64,000 bases of DNA, taken from Phaffia rhodozyma (taxonomy: Eukaryota > Basidiomycota > Tremellomycetes > Cystofilobasidiales > Mrakiaceae). The translations under genes were made by a program, and so were the position numbers. The notes below the pieces were generated by a model. It did not search any database. It was not told where the DNA came from and saw only the letters and a list, made by a program, of their open reading frames with translations. Below are positions 46,779 to 58,779 of this stretch, piece after piece; position 1 is the first letter of the stretch; each line of letters starts with the position of its first letter. Where the stretch lies: NCBI GenBank assembly GCA_014706385.1, contig JACGZH010000003.1, forward strand, positions 1,753,501 to 1,817,500, in the 5' to 3' direction.

Positions 46779-48123
46779 TCACGCCTTTGTTCTTTTCTTA
46801 GCCATGATTTCCGACGAAGAGGAAGGAGTTGCGTTGTACGAGGTATTCTGTTGGTCCTCTAGCTTCCTCAACAAATCCTCTTCGTCAAGCAATCCCAGTC
46901 CTACTGCTTCTCCTTCCTCCTGTGCATCATCTTCCTCCTCACAATTATCTCCGCCAACATCATCATCTTGATCGCTCGCAGACCCAAACTTTTCATCTCT
47001 CATTCTCTTCAATAGCTCGTCCAGCAAGACAGGACTACCATTTAGACTCATCACAATTGTTTCATCTTTTCTTGGTTTTCTGTATGAACCTGAGGTTCGA
47101 GCAATGAGTGGAGTAGCTGGAAGCAGAGGGTGAAATTGGAAGGTAGGGCAAGATGGCGGAATGACAGCTGAGCTTGAGGTGGAAGGGTGATTTGTCGATG
47201 TCTATATGGGAGGATGGTGAACCGAGGGGTTGTATTGAAAAAAACATTTATCAGTCGACAAGTGGATGAAAGAAGAGAGCAGAACGAAGTAGAAGATAAA
47301 GACAAACCGATTGAGTCGTTTTAGTATGAGATTTGCTGGTCTTTGTAGGTTTTCGAATGAATTTCATAGGCGATTTATTTGATGATGGATTCACTCGAGC
47401 TAAGATTGTGTTTTCAAAATTATATTGAGTATGCAAAAAGATTGAAGACGGAACCAAACACTGCCTTGTGTTAGACATCATGATCGTGAACGTACGTTGT
47501 TTGATTCGACGTCCATCGGTGGTGCTCTGAGAAGAAGTTGTCGTTGTTCGTTTCCTATCCGATGATGACACCCACACAGATGCAAAGATGAAAAGATGAG
47601 CTGATGTCAAATAAGAGACAACATACATTCATATTAGCAAGTGAAGACTTACCTTTTGCCTCCCTCCTCTCTGGCTTCTAGCTCTCTCTCTTCTCCCAAC
47701 CGACCTGCTTCCTGAACCTTCTTTAATCTATACCTTGCTAAACCTTCGACAACGTCTTTCATCCCTCCGGTGGACCATCTTTCACCGAGCTCCTTGACAG
47801 TTAGCCTGCGAATCTCGATGGGTATTCGATGTATTTCAGTTTCTTGTCGGGTAAGGAACGAGTCAAGAAGAGTCTGGTGAAGCATTTTGAAGTTCTCAAG
47901 TCGGTGGGCAACTTTATTCATAACGAATTCCAAAAGACAGAAAGTATGAAAGACGGAGGAAAGATCTGTGTTATCAGACTCTACGTCTCCAACGACTTCA
48001 GAGAAGTAGGAGAGAGACGACGGACAACCTACCTTCGAGATCAAAATTCTCCAAAATTGCCTCTTTCTCTTCCAAGCTCATCCTCATTTTCACCTGTCTC
48101 TCTGTCACTCTCGGTGTGCCCAT
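46779..48123 (-). CDS. Borealin/Nbl1-like chromosomal passenger complex subunit
   Basis: Probable CPC subunit that joins INCENP and Survivin in a helical bundle to place Aurora kinase at centromeres. ATG at 48123 (MGTPRVTERQVKMRMSLEEK). The next junction gives ILENFDLEVAHRLENFKMLH with RQETEIHRIPIEIRRLTVKE and LGERW, which follows the Borealin N-terminal helix pattern (F-D-x-E-V-x-x-R, then the helix ending in (I/L)-x-R-(I/L)-P-x-x-(I/L)-R). The middle is basic and Ser/Thr/Lys-rich with about five exons, suiting a DNA/nucleosome-binding region. The C-terminus has SLNGSPVLLDELLKRMRDEK and an acidic tail ending MAKKRTKA. The helix pattern is short, so a search is needed to be sure. Confidence 0.68.
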
Positions 48124-48655
48124 TGTTGAGGGTAAGTGGATGTGTATGATTGCCGACGGGCGTGAGAGTGAATGCTGTAGGACGAAAAGAAAGAAAGAAA
48201 TGAATCGATGATTGATTAAGACGCGTCTCAACTGACGCGCCGAGGCGCGTGCGGATACTTAGATAATTATTTGAATTAACTCCTCTTCTAGACAAAAGCT
48301 GTTCCTGTCAAAAAAGAAAAAAAGAAAAAGAAAAAGAAACGTCCAATCCAGGTGAACCTATAAGCCCGGGAACACTGAATTTTTGCACTTTTGACCACCC
48401 GTTCAGCAGAAAACTGGCTCACTAATCTCTTGTTCTTCAGCGGGTACGTCGAGTCAAGTCTTGTCTACAGTCATATCGAAAGATCTGGACGTTGATGGTG
48501 GAAGCGAGGGTTTGGCGGGTTATCAGAATTTACGAGGCTGACTTGCCAAAACTTTTGGCTCTCAATTTTTTTGGATTACCTTCTTTACAGTTCTCTCACC
48601 CACTTCTTCCTTTCTTCATCCCTCACATCGACCTATACAACACGTCTTGCTCACA
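48124..48655. promoter_or_regulatory. Divergent region Borealin-like / MAK16
   Basis: About 530 bp between head-to-head genes. It holds a palindromic CGCG-containing patch (48235-48252), a polypurine tract with AAAAAG units at 48310-48339, and a C/T-rich MAK16 leader. Open frames in the right half are not conserved in appearance. Confidence 0.45.
48310..48339. repeat. Polypurine tract (AAAAAG units)
   Basis: Thirty bases of A and G with tandem AAAAAG/AAAAAAAG units, upstream of the leftward Borealin-like gene; in its transcribed sense a CT tract about 190-215 bases before the ATG. Confidence 0.7.
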
Positions 48656-50175
48656 ATGCAAGCTGATCAAGTCATTTGGGAGGTCATCAACAGACAGTTC
48701 TGCTCTTACAAAGTCAAGTGAGTTTCTCTGTACACTTCCAACGTCATGGCCACCTAGTATTCTCACCGTTGGCGACGATACTTCCATTCCTACTTGTCCT
48801 GAACATTAACTCCTTCCTTGTTTCTTCTTTTTCTTCCTTTAAACAAAGAACAACTACTCAGAATTTTTGCAGAAATGAATACAACGTAACTGGGTTCTGC
48901 AGTCAGCAGTCCTGCCCGCTAGCAAACTCGCGATACGCGACTGTTCGAGAGAAGGACGGTTAGTTCTTTGTGTTTCGGTCTCCTTGACATATCTTTTCTC
49001 TTAATGCCCTGAGCGATTAGCTGATTCATGGTTTCTCCCTTTCACTTGTCTGGATCATGTCTCTTCCTTGTCGCAAAATGTCCTGTTCAAATCAGGTGTG
49101 GCTTACCTCTACATGAAGACGATCGAACGAGCACATTCACCTGCAAAAATGTGGGAGCGTGTGAAATTAAGCAATAACTACGCCAAGGCTTTGGAACAGG
49201 TTTGTTGTCTTTGCTCTGATCAAGCCATCATCAGAAGGGTTGTTTGCTCACCCTTGTTTGCTTGGTTGTCATTCGTCTGTACCCGATTTGGCACTTGAAT
49301 TTCAACTAAATTAATCAGATCGAGAAGGAGCTCATTTACTGGCCAAATTTCACTATCCACAAGTGCAAGCAACGTATAACAAAGATTACACAATACCTCA
49401 TCAAGATGCGAAAACTAGCAACTACACAACAGTGAGTTTGTTTATCGTTTTCTCTAAGGTTGATCTTCTTCCTCACTCATTACTAATACTCGTTTCTTCT
49501 CAAATGGATAATCTTCGCTAGGCCGACCATGGTGGGAATCAAGAAGAAGCTGGACCGACGAGAGGCAGCTAGGGAAACCAAGGCGCTTTCCGCCGCCAAA
49601 CTAGAACGGTCGATTGAAGCCGAGCTGCTGTCTCGACTGAAATCTAAAGCTTATGGTGATGCACCGTTGAATGTGAACGAGGATGTGTGGCAGGCCTTGA
49701 TGGAGCGTGATCGATTAGGCGAAGAGGAGGGCATGGACGAGCTCGAAGAAGAGGATAGTGGAGATGAGGATGAGGATGAGCTTGAGGAGGAATGGGATGA
49801 GGAGAACGGCACAAGAGAGTTCGTGGAGGACGATTCAGACTTGGAGGACGACGACGAGGACGATATGAGTGACCTTGAGGACTGGAGCGGAGATGATGTG
49901 AGTTTCTTCTTCATATCTTCTATGGATCTGATGGCGACTGATGCATTCTCCATTCTCATTCTGTACAGTCCTTACCGTCTGAATCGGAGGCTGAATCGGA
50001 GGCCACTGTTCCGACACAAGGCAAGCGCAAAGCCCCTGCGCCTGCCCCGACAAAGAAGTCTGGTCCAGCGCCAGCGAAGAAGGCCAAGAAGGCTTCTGGA
50101 CCGAGGGTCGAGATCGAGTATGAGCAGGAGATGGAGTCTGTGCCTATGACAAAGGACATGCTCAAAAACTGGTAA
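48656..50175 (+). CDS. MAK16: Ribosome biogenesis protein Mak16
   Basis: Nuclear 60S pre-ribosome factor that works with Rpf1. ATG at 48656: [20 protein letters not shown], then [20 protein letters not shown] and [54 protein letters not shown] with [20 protein letters not shown], and YLIKMRKL. The four N-terminal cysteines (F-C, F-C-R-N, F-C, C-P-L-A-N) bind metal in the family. The C-terminal third is a helical Glu/Arg block, then a long acidic stretch, then Lys/Ala/Pro-rich basic tail ending MTKDMLKNW. Five or six introns. Complete. Confidence 0.95.
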
Positions 50176-50508
50176 TTCTTTCTGGATATACCTAAAAGAC
50201 AAATTTAAAAAATCCATTCCTTACGGACTCGGATTATGTACCAAGCCGTATCGCCTGGACGGCTGGCTGGTCTAGATTACCATGCTGTATTATGATACTT
50301 TATGCTTCATTGTTGGTTTCTGTGAACTTCGACATCAAGCAAGATAAGGACAGAGAAAGAGGACATTAAGGAAGACGGAAAAACGTCATTCCTGACACTA
50401 CACGTGACCAGAACTACGAAAGTTTCAGCTACATACTAGACCTTCGCCAAATGAATCATTACACGATCTTGCTCATCCATTTTACCACTTTTTAGGGTCG
50501 TCCTTCCG
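50176..50508. other. Gap between MAK16 and TFB2
   Basis: Tandem genes; contains the TFB2 promoter. A TTTTTAG sits just before the ATG and could be an acceptor of a leader intron. Nothing else recognised. Confidence 0.5.
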
Positions 50509-53035
50509 ATGGCAACTTCATCTCAAACTTTCACTACTTCCCTCCCCTCTTACCTGTCTGCTCAGTCTCAACTGACGTTAACAAGACTATACTCCACACC
50601 AGCTGGATGTTTGTCGATTTTCAGGCTTTTGCCGCCCTTGGCGAGACAAATTGTATATTCACTGGTTTGGATGGAAGGTTCTCTCCGGAAGGATGATTTA
50701 GCACTTTGGATCAGAGAAGGAGAATCCAAAAGGTTCGTCTGTCTGCTTGGCCCTTAGAATCTGCCGTAAGTAGAGCAAAGCGGCGAAGATACGAAAATCC
50801 ATTCAATCTTCTGATCGTCATCATTATCGTCGTTATAACACGACTCCTCAACAGTTTATACACGGCAGCACTAGCTTTGCTTGAACATCGACACATACTG
50901 AAAGAGTCATCATCAAGATCGAAATATTCTCTGACTTCGGCTTTCAAAGAAAACCTTCGGAAGGCATTGACGGGAGGGTATGTCTGTCAAATTATTTCGT
51001 GTCAAGATGCCTACTTCCTTCGCGCCTATATGTTCATCATGTTGGTTCTTAATCAACAGAGGGACGCATCAATCTTTTGGAATCTTATCAGAAAAGGAAG
51101 ACAAGTATGCAAAGACAGCTGCAGAGCTGGATCAGATCGCAATTTCCAAATGGGAGGCGAGTAGAGTGTCTTAAGGACATTCCAATGTCTCTTTTTCTCT
51201 TCAACCAGTTATTGAGTAGCAGACTTACCTTCTACCTTCTTTACACCTACCTATTCTTAACAGACCATATTACATTTCATGGTGTCGAAAGGAGGATCCA
51301 TCAACATATCACCTATACCTCCAAAACCTTCAGTCCTGTACCTACTGGCCAACAGCGGGCTCATGGCTGATCCGTGTGTTCATTTCTTTATCTAGTCGTG
51401 TGTCAAGCCATGTGTAGCTGATATCGTCTTGCTCAACACGACGCGCAGAAATGGAGGAAATCAACTTATCAAGGCAGCAGACAGACTACAAATCACTTCG
51501 AGAGGGTTTCAATTCTTGTTGGAAGACGTGCACACTCAACAGTGGGATTTGATGTTGAACTACCTTCGATTAGCACCAGTTCGTCCAAGTTACAATGTCT
51601 TTGACCTACGATTCTTCAAGGACCCTCATATATGAACTGACCGATCTTGCTACATCTGATGTCATTACTATTTATGCTCGGTTCAAAAGGAACGAGAGAT
51701 GGATCCGATCGAAGCGCTTTCATTCCTATTCATGTTAGGCAACCTTGAGCTTGGTCGAGTTCGTGTGATTTTCTCTATTTCTTCACTCTGCGCGACCTTT
51801 TGTAAATTGATGTACTCGTCCTTGTCTCTTCTTTTTTCATCATCATAACACATTCAATAGGGCTACTCAACAGAAAATCTGACGGCTACTCAATTAACAA
51901 TGCTTGAGGATCTGAACGAGACAGGTTTTCTCTATCGTCGTACAGTGCGCTTCAATTACTATTGTTCATACCTTGTCTCTTCCATAGTTTTAGATGTTCA
52001 AAACGATATCCTTCATTTTCTTCCTTAGAAATCATCCAAGCGATTCTACCCTACCCGTCTAGCAGCATCCCTTTCTGCTTCAGTTGCTGAACAGACCGAA
52101 TCGACAGGTCTCCCTGGTTCAGGTGCACTGATATCAGCACCAACAACAGGATTATCGCCTGCCACACCTGGACCTGGGGGCGGAACTGAAAAGGGGTTCA
52201 TCATCGTCGAAACTAATTTCCGGGTGTACGCGTACACAAGTAATTGCCCTGCTATCGTTCACTCTGTTTTCGTCCGATCTGAAAATTAATCTCGTAAACT
52301 TGTTGTTCTCCTCTTCTCAAAATTCGATCAAACTAGACAACGTCCTACAGATATCGGTCTTGAATTTGTTTGTTCAGTTCAAAGCTCGATTCCCAAATAT
52401 GGTTGTCGGTGAAATTACTCGTCGAAAGATGCGAGGCGCGCTTGAAAAAGGAATCACAGCCGATCAGGTTCGTCTCTCAATATGTTGCTTCTTGGGTGTT
52501 TCTACATCTTGAATGAAAGACTTGACGTATCTAGCGCTTTTGATGGAACAGATCATCAGCTATCTGACAGTTCACGCCCATGCTCAGATGTACAAAAACG
52601 TTAGTATAAAAGTACTTCAAAATTGAATGCGTTATTGACTGATCGGATCTTTGCTCTGTGTGTTTTTGGTCAATACTAAATAGAACCCACTTCTTCCTGT
52701 GACAGTTCAAGATCAGCTTCGACTGTATGAATCTGAGCTTCACCGAATGAAGATCGCAGAAGGTATCCTCTCTTTAGTCTGTCTCCTGATGGATCTTCTC
52801 CTCATTCCCTGTTCTTTCTTTGAATTTTTTTGCTTCTGTGACAGGACATCTGTATTCCGACTTCTCTTCATTCTACCAATACTCTCAAGCACTGGCCTAT
52901 GCCCGTCAACTCGATGTTGTTCTACATGACGTTGGGAAGGAACGAATGATGTTCTTCGTTACTGTCAGCGGACATGCTGCTATCAGGGAATATGTTTCCA
53001 GATTACCCGCTGAGGAAGGTGCAGCTCCTTGGTAG
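50509..53035 (+). CDS. TFB2: TFIIH core subunit Tfb2 (p52)
   Basis: Core TFIIH subunit that anchors the Ssl2/XPB translocase for transcription and nucleotide excision repair. ATG at 50509; exon 1 has LPSYLSAQSQLTLTRLYSTP and LPPLARQIVYSLVWMEGSL. Later exons give AISKWE joined to TILHFMVSKGGSINIS, LQITSRGFQFLLEDVHTQQW (matching the p52 GFQFLL block), EREMDPIEALSFLFMLGNLE, TMLEDLNETGFLYRRT, RFYPTRLAASLS, GFIIVETNFRVYAYT, FPNMVVGEITRRKMRGALEK with GITADQIISYLT, and the Tfb5-binding C-terminal domain QALAYARQLDVVLHDVGKER and FFVTVSGHAAIREYV. About 12 introns. All landmark blocks are in order. Confidence 0.93.
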
Positions 53036-53345
53036 AGGAAGGGAAGAGAATGATTCTGGTTTTTGGAATCTGTCCCGTCAGTTGGACCTAAATATTTTGG
53101 AACGGGTTTTCATGATGATGAGATGACAAGAGCTATATGACGAGAAAGAAGCTCGTGCCTTCATAGCGGACTCGTGCTTTTGCTGCATCTTTGTATACCC
53201 AATCATCTTTCCCGAGTCGGTCGCTGCAGATAATTTCTACAACATGAAGATGAAACGAGTATGATATAAAGATGGCTTCTTTATCGATAATACACATCCT
53301 TTTCCCTCCCGCACCCCTTCTCCGACTCTCAATCATTCAGTGTAC
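53036..53345. other. Convergent gap TFB2 / MIC10
   Basis: Three-prime flanks of convergent genes. Nothing else recognised. Confidence 0.55.
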
Positions 53346-54163
53346 TCAGATCCTCTTGACGTTTTCGGCAGCAAGGACCTTGGATCTATTTTCAATGAGA
53401 GAGAACAGATGCAAAGATGATGTGCAGCCCATGATTGGTCGGCGTATGAGCTCCAATGTTCCTTTTCGAACCTTGAGGGTGATGAGTCGACTTACCCAGG
53501 GACGTTGTAAGGGTTGAAAGATCGGTCACAGTTCTGGTCTGTATTTTGGATAGCACCAAGCGACACCGGAACAACTATCAGACACATCAATTGACTTGAC
53601 CAAAGATGTGAGGATTTAACATACATGCTTGTCCAATACCAAATCCAGTAGCGAGAGCCACAGGCCAGGTTCGTCCTGTCCGAACCGAATTTGAATTGAA
53701 AATAAAACCACGTACTCGACGATAAGCAGTGTCATCGCTGGGCATAATGCCTGATGAACAATAATAAAAGACCAGACTCACGCTTGAAGACGATGACTGA
53801 GAGAGCGACACCGACAGAGAACCCAACACCAGTCTTCACAATCAAATCAGCAACCTACACAGATCAATGAAGGATGGTATGTATACCCATTTCACAAAAA
53901 ACAATTGATCAATCAGCTACACTTTTCATCCAGTTGGAGATATCTTTCTTATGATCCATACGACTCAGTAAGCACGTACACAGGCGTCGAACTATGTATC
54001 CGAGACGCGATGCAGAAGAGAAAGAGCAAAGGTGAGCGATCAGGTACATCATGATTTAGAACCACGTTTGAAAGCTACGGTCATGAGATATGCGAACCTT
54101 CTTAGCAACGATATCCTCAGAAGGTATCGGGGCAGATACAGGAGTGTTGAAAGGGGTAGACAT
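53346..54163 (-). CDS. MIC10: MICOS subunit Mic10
   Basis: Small inner-membrane protein that bends crista junctions. ATG at 54163 (MSTPFNTPVSAPIPSEDIVAKK), then a short exon with DISNWMKS, then VADLIVKTGVGFSVGVALSV with IVFKR, then RTWPVALATGFGIGQA, then YQNCDRSFNPYNVPG. The first span has the K-T-G-x-G-x-x-x-G motif and the second keeps G-F-G-I-G. The last donor GGTAAGT contains an in-frame TAA: if that intron is retained the protein ends at VPG (stop at 53492); spliced to the acceptor before 53370 or so it ends VPGSKVLAAENVKRI (stop 53346). The spliced form fits other fungal Mic10 tails better. Confidence 0.88.
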
Positions 54164-54383
54164 CTTATGAAGATAAGTGAGATTGGAAAAAAGAGAGTGA
54201 AGAAGTTGACTGTCAAAGGTCAAGGTCAAAGTGAGCACACGCCCATCTTAGATATCGTCAGAGTTACGCGGGTCTGTAACCATGTTCGTTGCGGTCCACA
54301 CAAGCCTTAACATCTGGTAGATATCTACAACACTACATTTTATACAACGAGAGTGCCACCAGATGGTCATACATGGGTTTCGT

Positions 54384-56390
54384 TTATTCGTCATCCCACC
54401 CTTCATATCCACCAGGTTTTCCCCATTCTGCCGGTTTGGCTTTTAGTCCAAATACGTTCAAGAAGCTTTTGAGTTCCGGAGTGACCTTCCAGTTCACCCA
54501 ACCCTCATCGTTTCCCATCCCAAACTTTTCCTCACATGCCTCCCAGACACCTTTAATGATGTACGGGTTGAAGTTTGACACCTGACCAAAGGCTCGAAGG
54601 ATGAACAGAATCCGTCGAGGCGTTGGCGAGTCCATCGCGCGGTTGTTTGCTCGACTTCGAGCAGGAGGAAGATATGACGCTCGAGGATTAGGGACAGTTG
54701 AGGAGTCTAAAACGCAATCAATCGAATTGAGAGTATGTCAGCTATGAGTTAGAAGAGCGACAAAATTGAAACAAGCGGAGAACTCACAGTTTGAAGGACT
54801 CATAGACAAGAAGCTTCGGAACAAAATAATCAATGTCGGCAGAACCCATTTCTTTGGCTCAGTCGCTCTGTTGACCGCATATTGATTTCTGCTAGGAATT
54901 TCTCCATTGAAACCAGGTGTATAGGGATCTTCAAGTGGAGCCTCCTGAAAGCCCATACCGATATTCCACATCTCTGTCGTCTTCCTCCTCATGTCTGCCT
55001 CGCTCTCTCTGCCTTCTGGGGATCCACCATCTTCACCCCGACGCAAGATCTTATTGTGGGCGTCATAATACCTAGCAGCGGCTGAATCGAGTGTGGGCAA
55101 CTCGCCGAACCGGTAGAATCCAGAGAAAAACGCGGTATAGTCAGAGACATTGGGTGGAAAGCTCTCGAGCTCGTTTGGCGGTTGACCTTTTTGTCCGGGA
55201 GGCGCACCAGGTAATCTCAACGAAAGCCCGTTTGGATTGAGCATATCTTTAAAGATAGTGAGCGCCAGGTTGAGTTCACCTCGGTAAATACAGCTTCGCA
55301 GAAGAATAGTGTATGTGTCTCGGTTTGGCTCCAGATCCTTCGGGAAATCGTATCCAAGGGAATCCAAAATTGGGTTTGCAAAACTCTCAGCCGGATCATC
55401 GTAGTTTTGATACAACCCCTTTGAAGCCCGATCGATATAAACCCTTCTCCAAGGGAGTCCGGCAGCATGTCTTCGAAGAGCAACATATGCTTCCATAGGA
55501 ACGGTAAGCCGAATGTTTTCGTCTGATGAAAATGCAGCTAAGACTTCATTCATCGCCTTGATTGTAAGCTTCCCAGTCGACGGGTTCTGTAGCAAGGCCG
55601 GCAGATTCGAGATAAGCGTGAACGACCGGGCGTGATGTTTGATGATCGGAGTCATGTGCCGATTTGGATTTGGTGATTGGCTAATCATGTTGCTGAAGAC
55701 GGAGGATGGATGTTTCGATTCAAGCAACATGTTGAAAGACCGACTCGATGGTCTATAGTATACGTCTCCCACTTGAGTGGCTGATTCAGAACCGTAGATC
55801 TTATTCCAATTGTTCATCTTCTCAACAGTGTTCCCGTGGAGTTTCAATTCAGCATACCGGTCGTGTTCATCCGCCTTATCGGGTGTGCTGATTCTGATGA
55901 GCTGATCTCTGACAAACAATGGAACTTCGACCCCAAGATTCATCATCCTCTGAACTACAGCCTTGAGTCGACGATAGCCATCGAGGGTGCCCCGCCCGCG
56001 GGCAAGTGTAGAGGCAACCTGCCTATGAAGCGCGGTGGTGATCATCGATGGGTCTAGAGCGAAATAATAGCGGGTGACAAGTAGATGCTGTTGCCAGGTG
56101 CATTGAGGAAGAATTCCGTTCAACGAGGACAGAAGCTGAACCTGAGATAATGGAGGAGGAGACGGTAACCGGTGAATAGGAGGTCGCTCAGTGGAGGACA
56201 ACATCCCGGATGCCCATGAGGCATCCGAGACAGAAGTGGAGGACAAGTAGGGGATAAGGAAGGACGGAAATTCTGAGGTTGGCTTCATCGAAGGTGCCTC
56301 ATCCGAAGCGATTACATAAGATCGGACGAGCCGGATTTTTGGTAGAACAGCTTGGCTAGGTAGGCGTTTTTGGAAAGAGGAGAGCCTCAT
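54384..56390 (-). CDS. PPR-type mitochondrial protein
   Basis: Two exons, about 620 residues. ATG at 56390 (MRLSSFQKRLPSQAVLPKIR) is followed by a basic, Ser/Leu-rich leader expected to be a mitochondrial presequence; an in-frame upstream ATG (56501) would mask it. The middle contains a clear pentatricopeptide motif, PNRDTYTILLRSCIYRGELN continuing LALTIFKDML, followed by a second weaker one, FPPNVSDYTAFFSGFYRFGE. Other helices look PPR-like but degenerate. The second exon (up to about 54700) ends in PAEWGKPGGYEGWDDE. Such proteins bind mitochondrial RNA or the mitoribosome; no specific ortholog is recognised. Confidence 0.72.
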
Positions 56391-56937
56391 GTCAAATCTC
56401 GACTTATTTTGTTTATATAAATTATGCAAGTGATCTGCTGGTAGGAGAGACAAAGAGTGCAACAGATATGGGTTAGCTGAGTTGATGATCGATGAATGCA
56501 TCCACTCAAGGACGCTCGATCTGAGACTCGGCTCATTGGCCGATCCGTTAATTTGCCCGATTCACCTGAAAGTTGTCATTGGCAGCCAGAAGCGTTTGGT
56601 GCGACCGAACAAGAAAACACTAACCGATGGCGATGACTGTATGTTTTACACAAGACTATCCGTACAAGAACAAGGGGTCCGGATACCGATGTTGATGTGT
56701 ATGTTTGTAGATGGAAGATGGAACGATGAAGGAGATGCGAAGACCCAAACAGACGAGAAGACTGGAGAACTGTGTGGGGTATATATTCAAATACCTTAGA
56801 CCCCGTTTCCTTACCTGGGCCTCCAGAGTCCATCTCTTCTGTCTTCGTCCGTTCAAACACCTGTTCTCCGATACCAACAATCCTTCAACCTTCTCTGATC
56901 CTCTTGCCACTCTAGCCTATCTTAAAAGCCTGTCGTC
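56391..56937. promoter_or_regulatory. Divergent region PPR gene / complex I LYR gene
   Basis: About 550 bp between genes reading outward. Near 56407-56420 a TTTATATAAA-like element is 20-30 bases before the PPR start codon and could be its TATA box. Several 90-105-codon frames on both strands overlap each other and show no domain. Confidence 0.4.
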
Positions 56938-58067
56938 ATGAGGGGCTATTCACACGCTCACCGTATATATATCAAATCGTAAGTGTCGTTGTTCTTCTTG
57001 ATGTGTTTGTTCGTTTGTATGTGTTGCCCAACTTGAAGCTCATCAAGTTCATCCCTCCAATCCCCTGCTTTCCTTTTCGGCATCTCATCCATCTGGAAAC
57101 TCGGTCTGATTAATCTCTTCAGGCTTTACAAGCGTTCCTGTCTGGATGCAAAGGCCACTCAGTACAATACACGGAACGACTGGTGTAGGGATGTCGCCAT
57201 CATTCGATCTGAGTTCGAAGCCGCCAAGTCAGTTGTCTTACTTTACATTCTCCTTCTCACGCGCTCGCTTGCCCACTCGACGACCCGGCCTTCTACTGGT
57301 TGACTTTGGTGATCGCTTTACCTATCTTGACGAAAAGCTGATTGTGTCTTATAACCGGTTTTGGCTTGCTTTGGTACATACGGATCATGCTTCATCGTCT
57401 TATCATCTGAAAAAGAAACCTGAGCGATCCCCGAGCCATCTCTGCATGGATCAAAGAAAAGGAAAACATCTTGAATGCTATGTGGCATCATGATCCTATC
57501 ATATACCCCAAGATGCCTGGAGGAGTTCTTTAGTACGTGTCTGGTTTCAAAAAATTGTTTTACTCTATGTTTTACTGATTGGATGGTTTCTTTCCAATTT
57601 CGAACTAAAACACAATAGCGAAAGGAATATGCCAGTATGATCATACTTTACTGATACGAGCATCGAAGCTTAGTCCTTTGCACTGACGAAAATATTCTTC
57701 ACGGTTATCTCAACTTTTCGTCACCCTTTTTTCATAGCCTCCGCAATTTACCGCTGAAGAATGGGCAGAGTCGGATGCTTATGCAGAGTCACAAAACGTT
57801 CGTATCATTTAGAAAAAATTGGAGGTAGTTTGCCGAATTCTTTTTGACTGACCCTCCACCATTTTCTGATTTGACTTGTACAAACAGACTACCTGGGAAA
57901 AATCCGAGGTCGAGTTCAAGGAATGGCAAGCGACGATGCAAAAAGAAGCCGAGTACAACAAAGACATCGCAGCCAAAACCAAGACTTACTATGATAAAAA
58001 GTGGGCAAACGAATTCCGCCATGAATCCGAGCGTGAGGATTATATCAAGCGAGGTGGAGAACATTAG
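56938..58067 (+). CDS. Complex I LYR subunit, NDUFB9/B22-like
   Basis: Accessory subunit of NADH:ubiquinone oxidoreductase in the inner membrane; LYR proteins bind mitochondrial acyl carrier protein. ATG at 56938: MRGYSHAHRIYIKS joined across an intron to LYKRSCLDAKATQYNTRNDW (the L-Y-K-R motif), VAIIRSEFEAAK, AISAWIKEKENILNAMWHHD, PIIYPKMPGGVLYERNMPPP, EWAESDAYAES, then TWEKSEVEFKEWQATMQKEA and a charged tail ending KRGGEH at 58067. The block H-x-x-P-x-x-x-P-x-x-P-G-G-x-x-Y-E-R is diagnostic of NDUFB9. The presence of complex I places this organism among fungi that kept it, unlike S. cerevisiae. Five introns. Confidence 0.88.
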
Positions 58068-58779
58068 TTGGCTATATCCTATCAAAGCACAAACAAGGAG
58101 GGGGTTCCTGTACGGTGGCTTTTTCACAATCAAGGTGTGCGATGGACGTTTTTCACAAGTGTTGTTGTTTCTCTTTGTTCTGTACTTTTCCGTTTTGTAT
58201 CTTCCTGTTTGTACCCTCTTTATGATTTGTGCTAGATCGGAGCGACGACAACAACTAGCATTGTTGAAGTCAGACTCGTGATGGTTTTTTTTAAGCAGAG
58301 TCGAGTATGCTATTGAGTCTTTTATACACACCGTTCAGAACGAAGTTTGTTCCTGTCTCTGTGCCATCGATAACCTTTGATAGGAATAGAACATGTCGAC
58401 AAGAGATACAGAACAGTACATATCAATCTCTTCCAACGTATCACATAGGCAAAGCTCGTATGAAAGCGAGAATGTCACGTGACCTGAGTAAGTTTGACCA
58501 AATTTGGGCGTACGGAAAGTTTCCGACGTTTAACCTCCCATACTTTGTATTTTTCTACCCAGACGAGCTTTTTGCCTTAACATTCGACAGACTTTCTCCT
58601 TGACCGTCTATCTTAAACCGTTGGATTAGTCTTTCCTTTTTTCGGCTTAATACGAAAGCCGAAATATCCTAACTTGATTCCAATCTAGAATCGAAGATCG
58701 TTGAGGTCCAACTCCACAACTACCAGTTTCAAAACCACTATCTCACGAACCCAAACGGACTTACGGATTTCACTTGCAC
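58068..58779. other. Gap between NDUFB9-like gene and UTP4
   Basis: Tandem genes; holds the 3' flank and the UTP4 promoter. T-rich patches at 58160-58240 and 58620-58640. A 98-codon frame at 58307 has no domain. No RNA gene recognised. Confidence 0.5.

Noticed and set aside
56482..56860. Overlapping 90-105-codon frames on both strands between the PPR and NDUFB9-like genes
   Set aside because: No domain, no shared codon pattern, and both strands are open at once, which fits a promoter region better than a gene.
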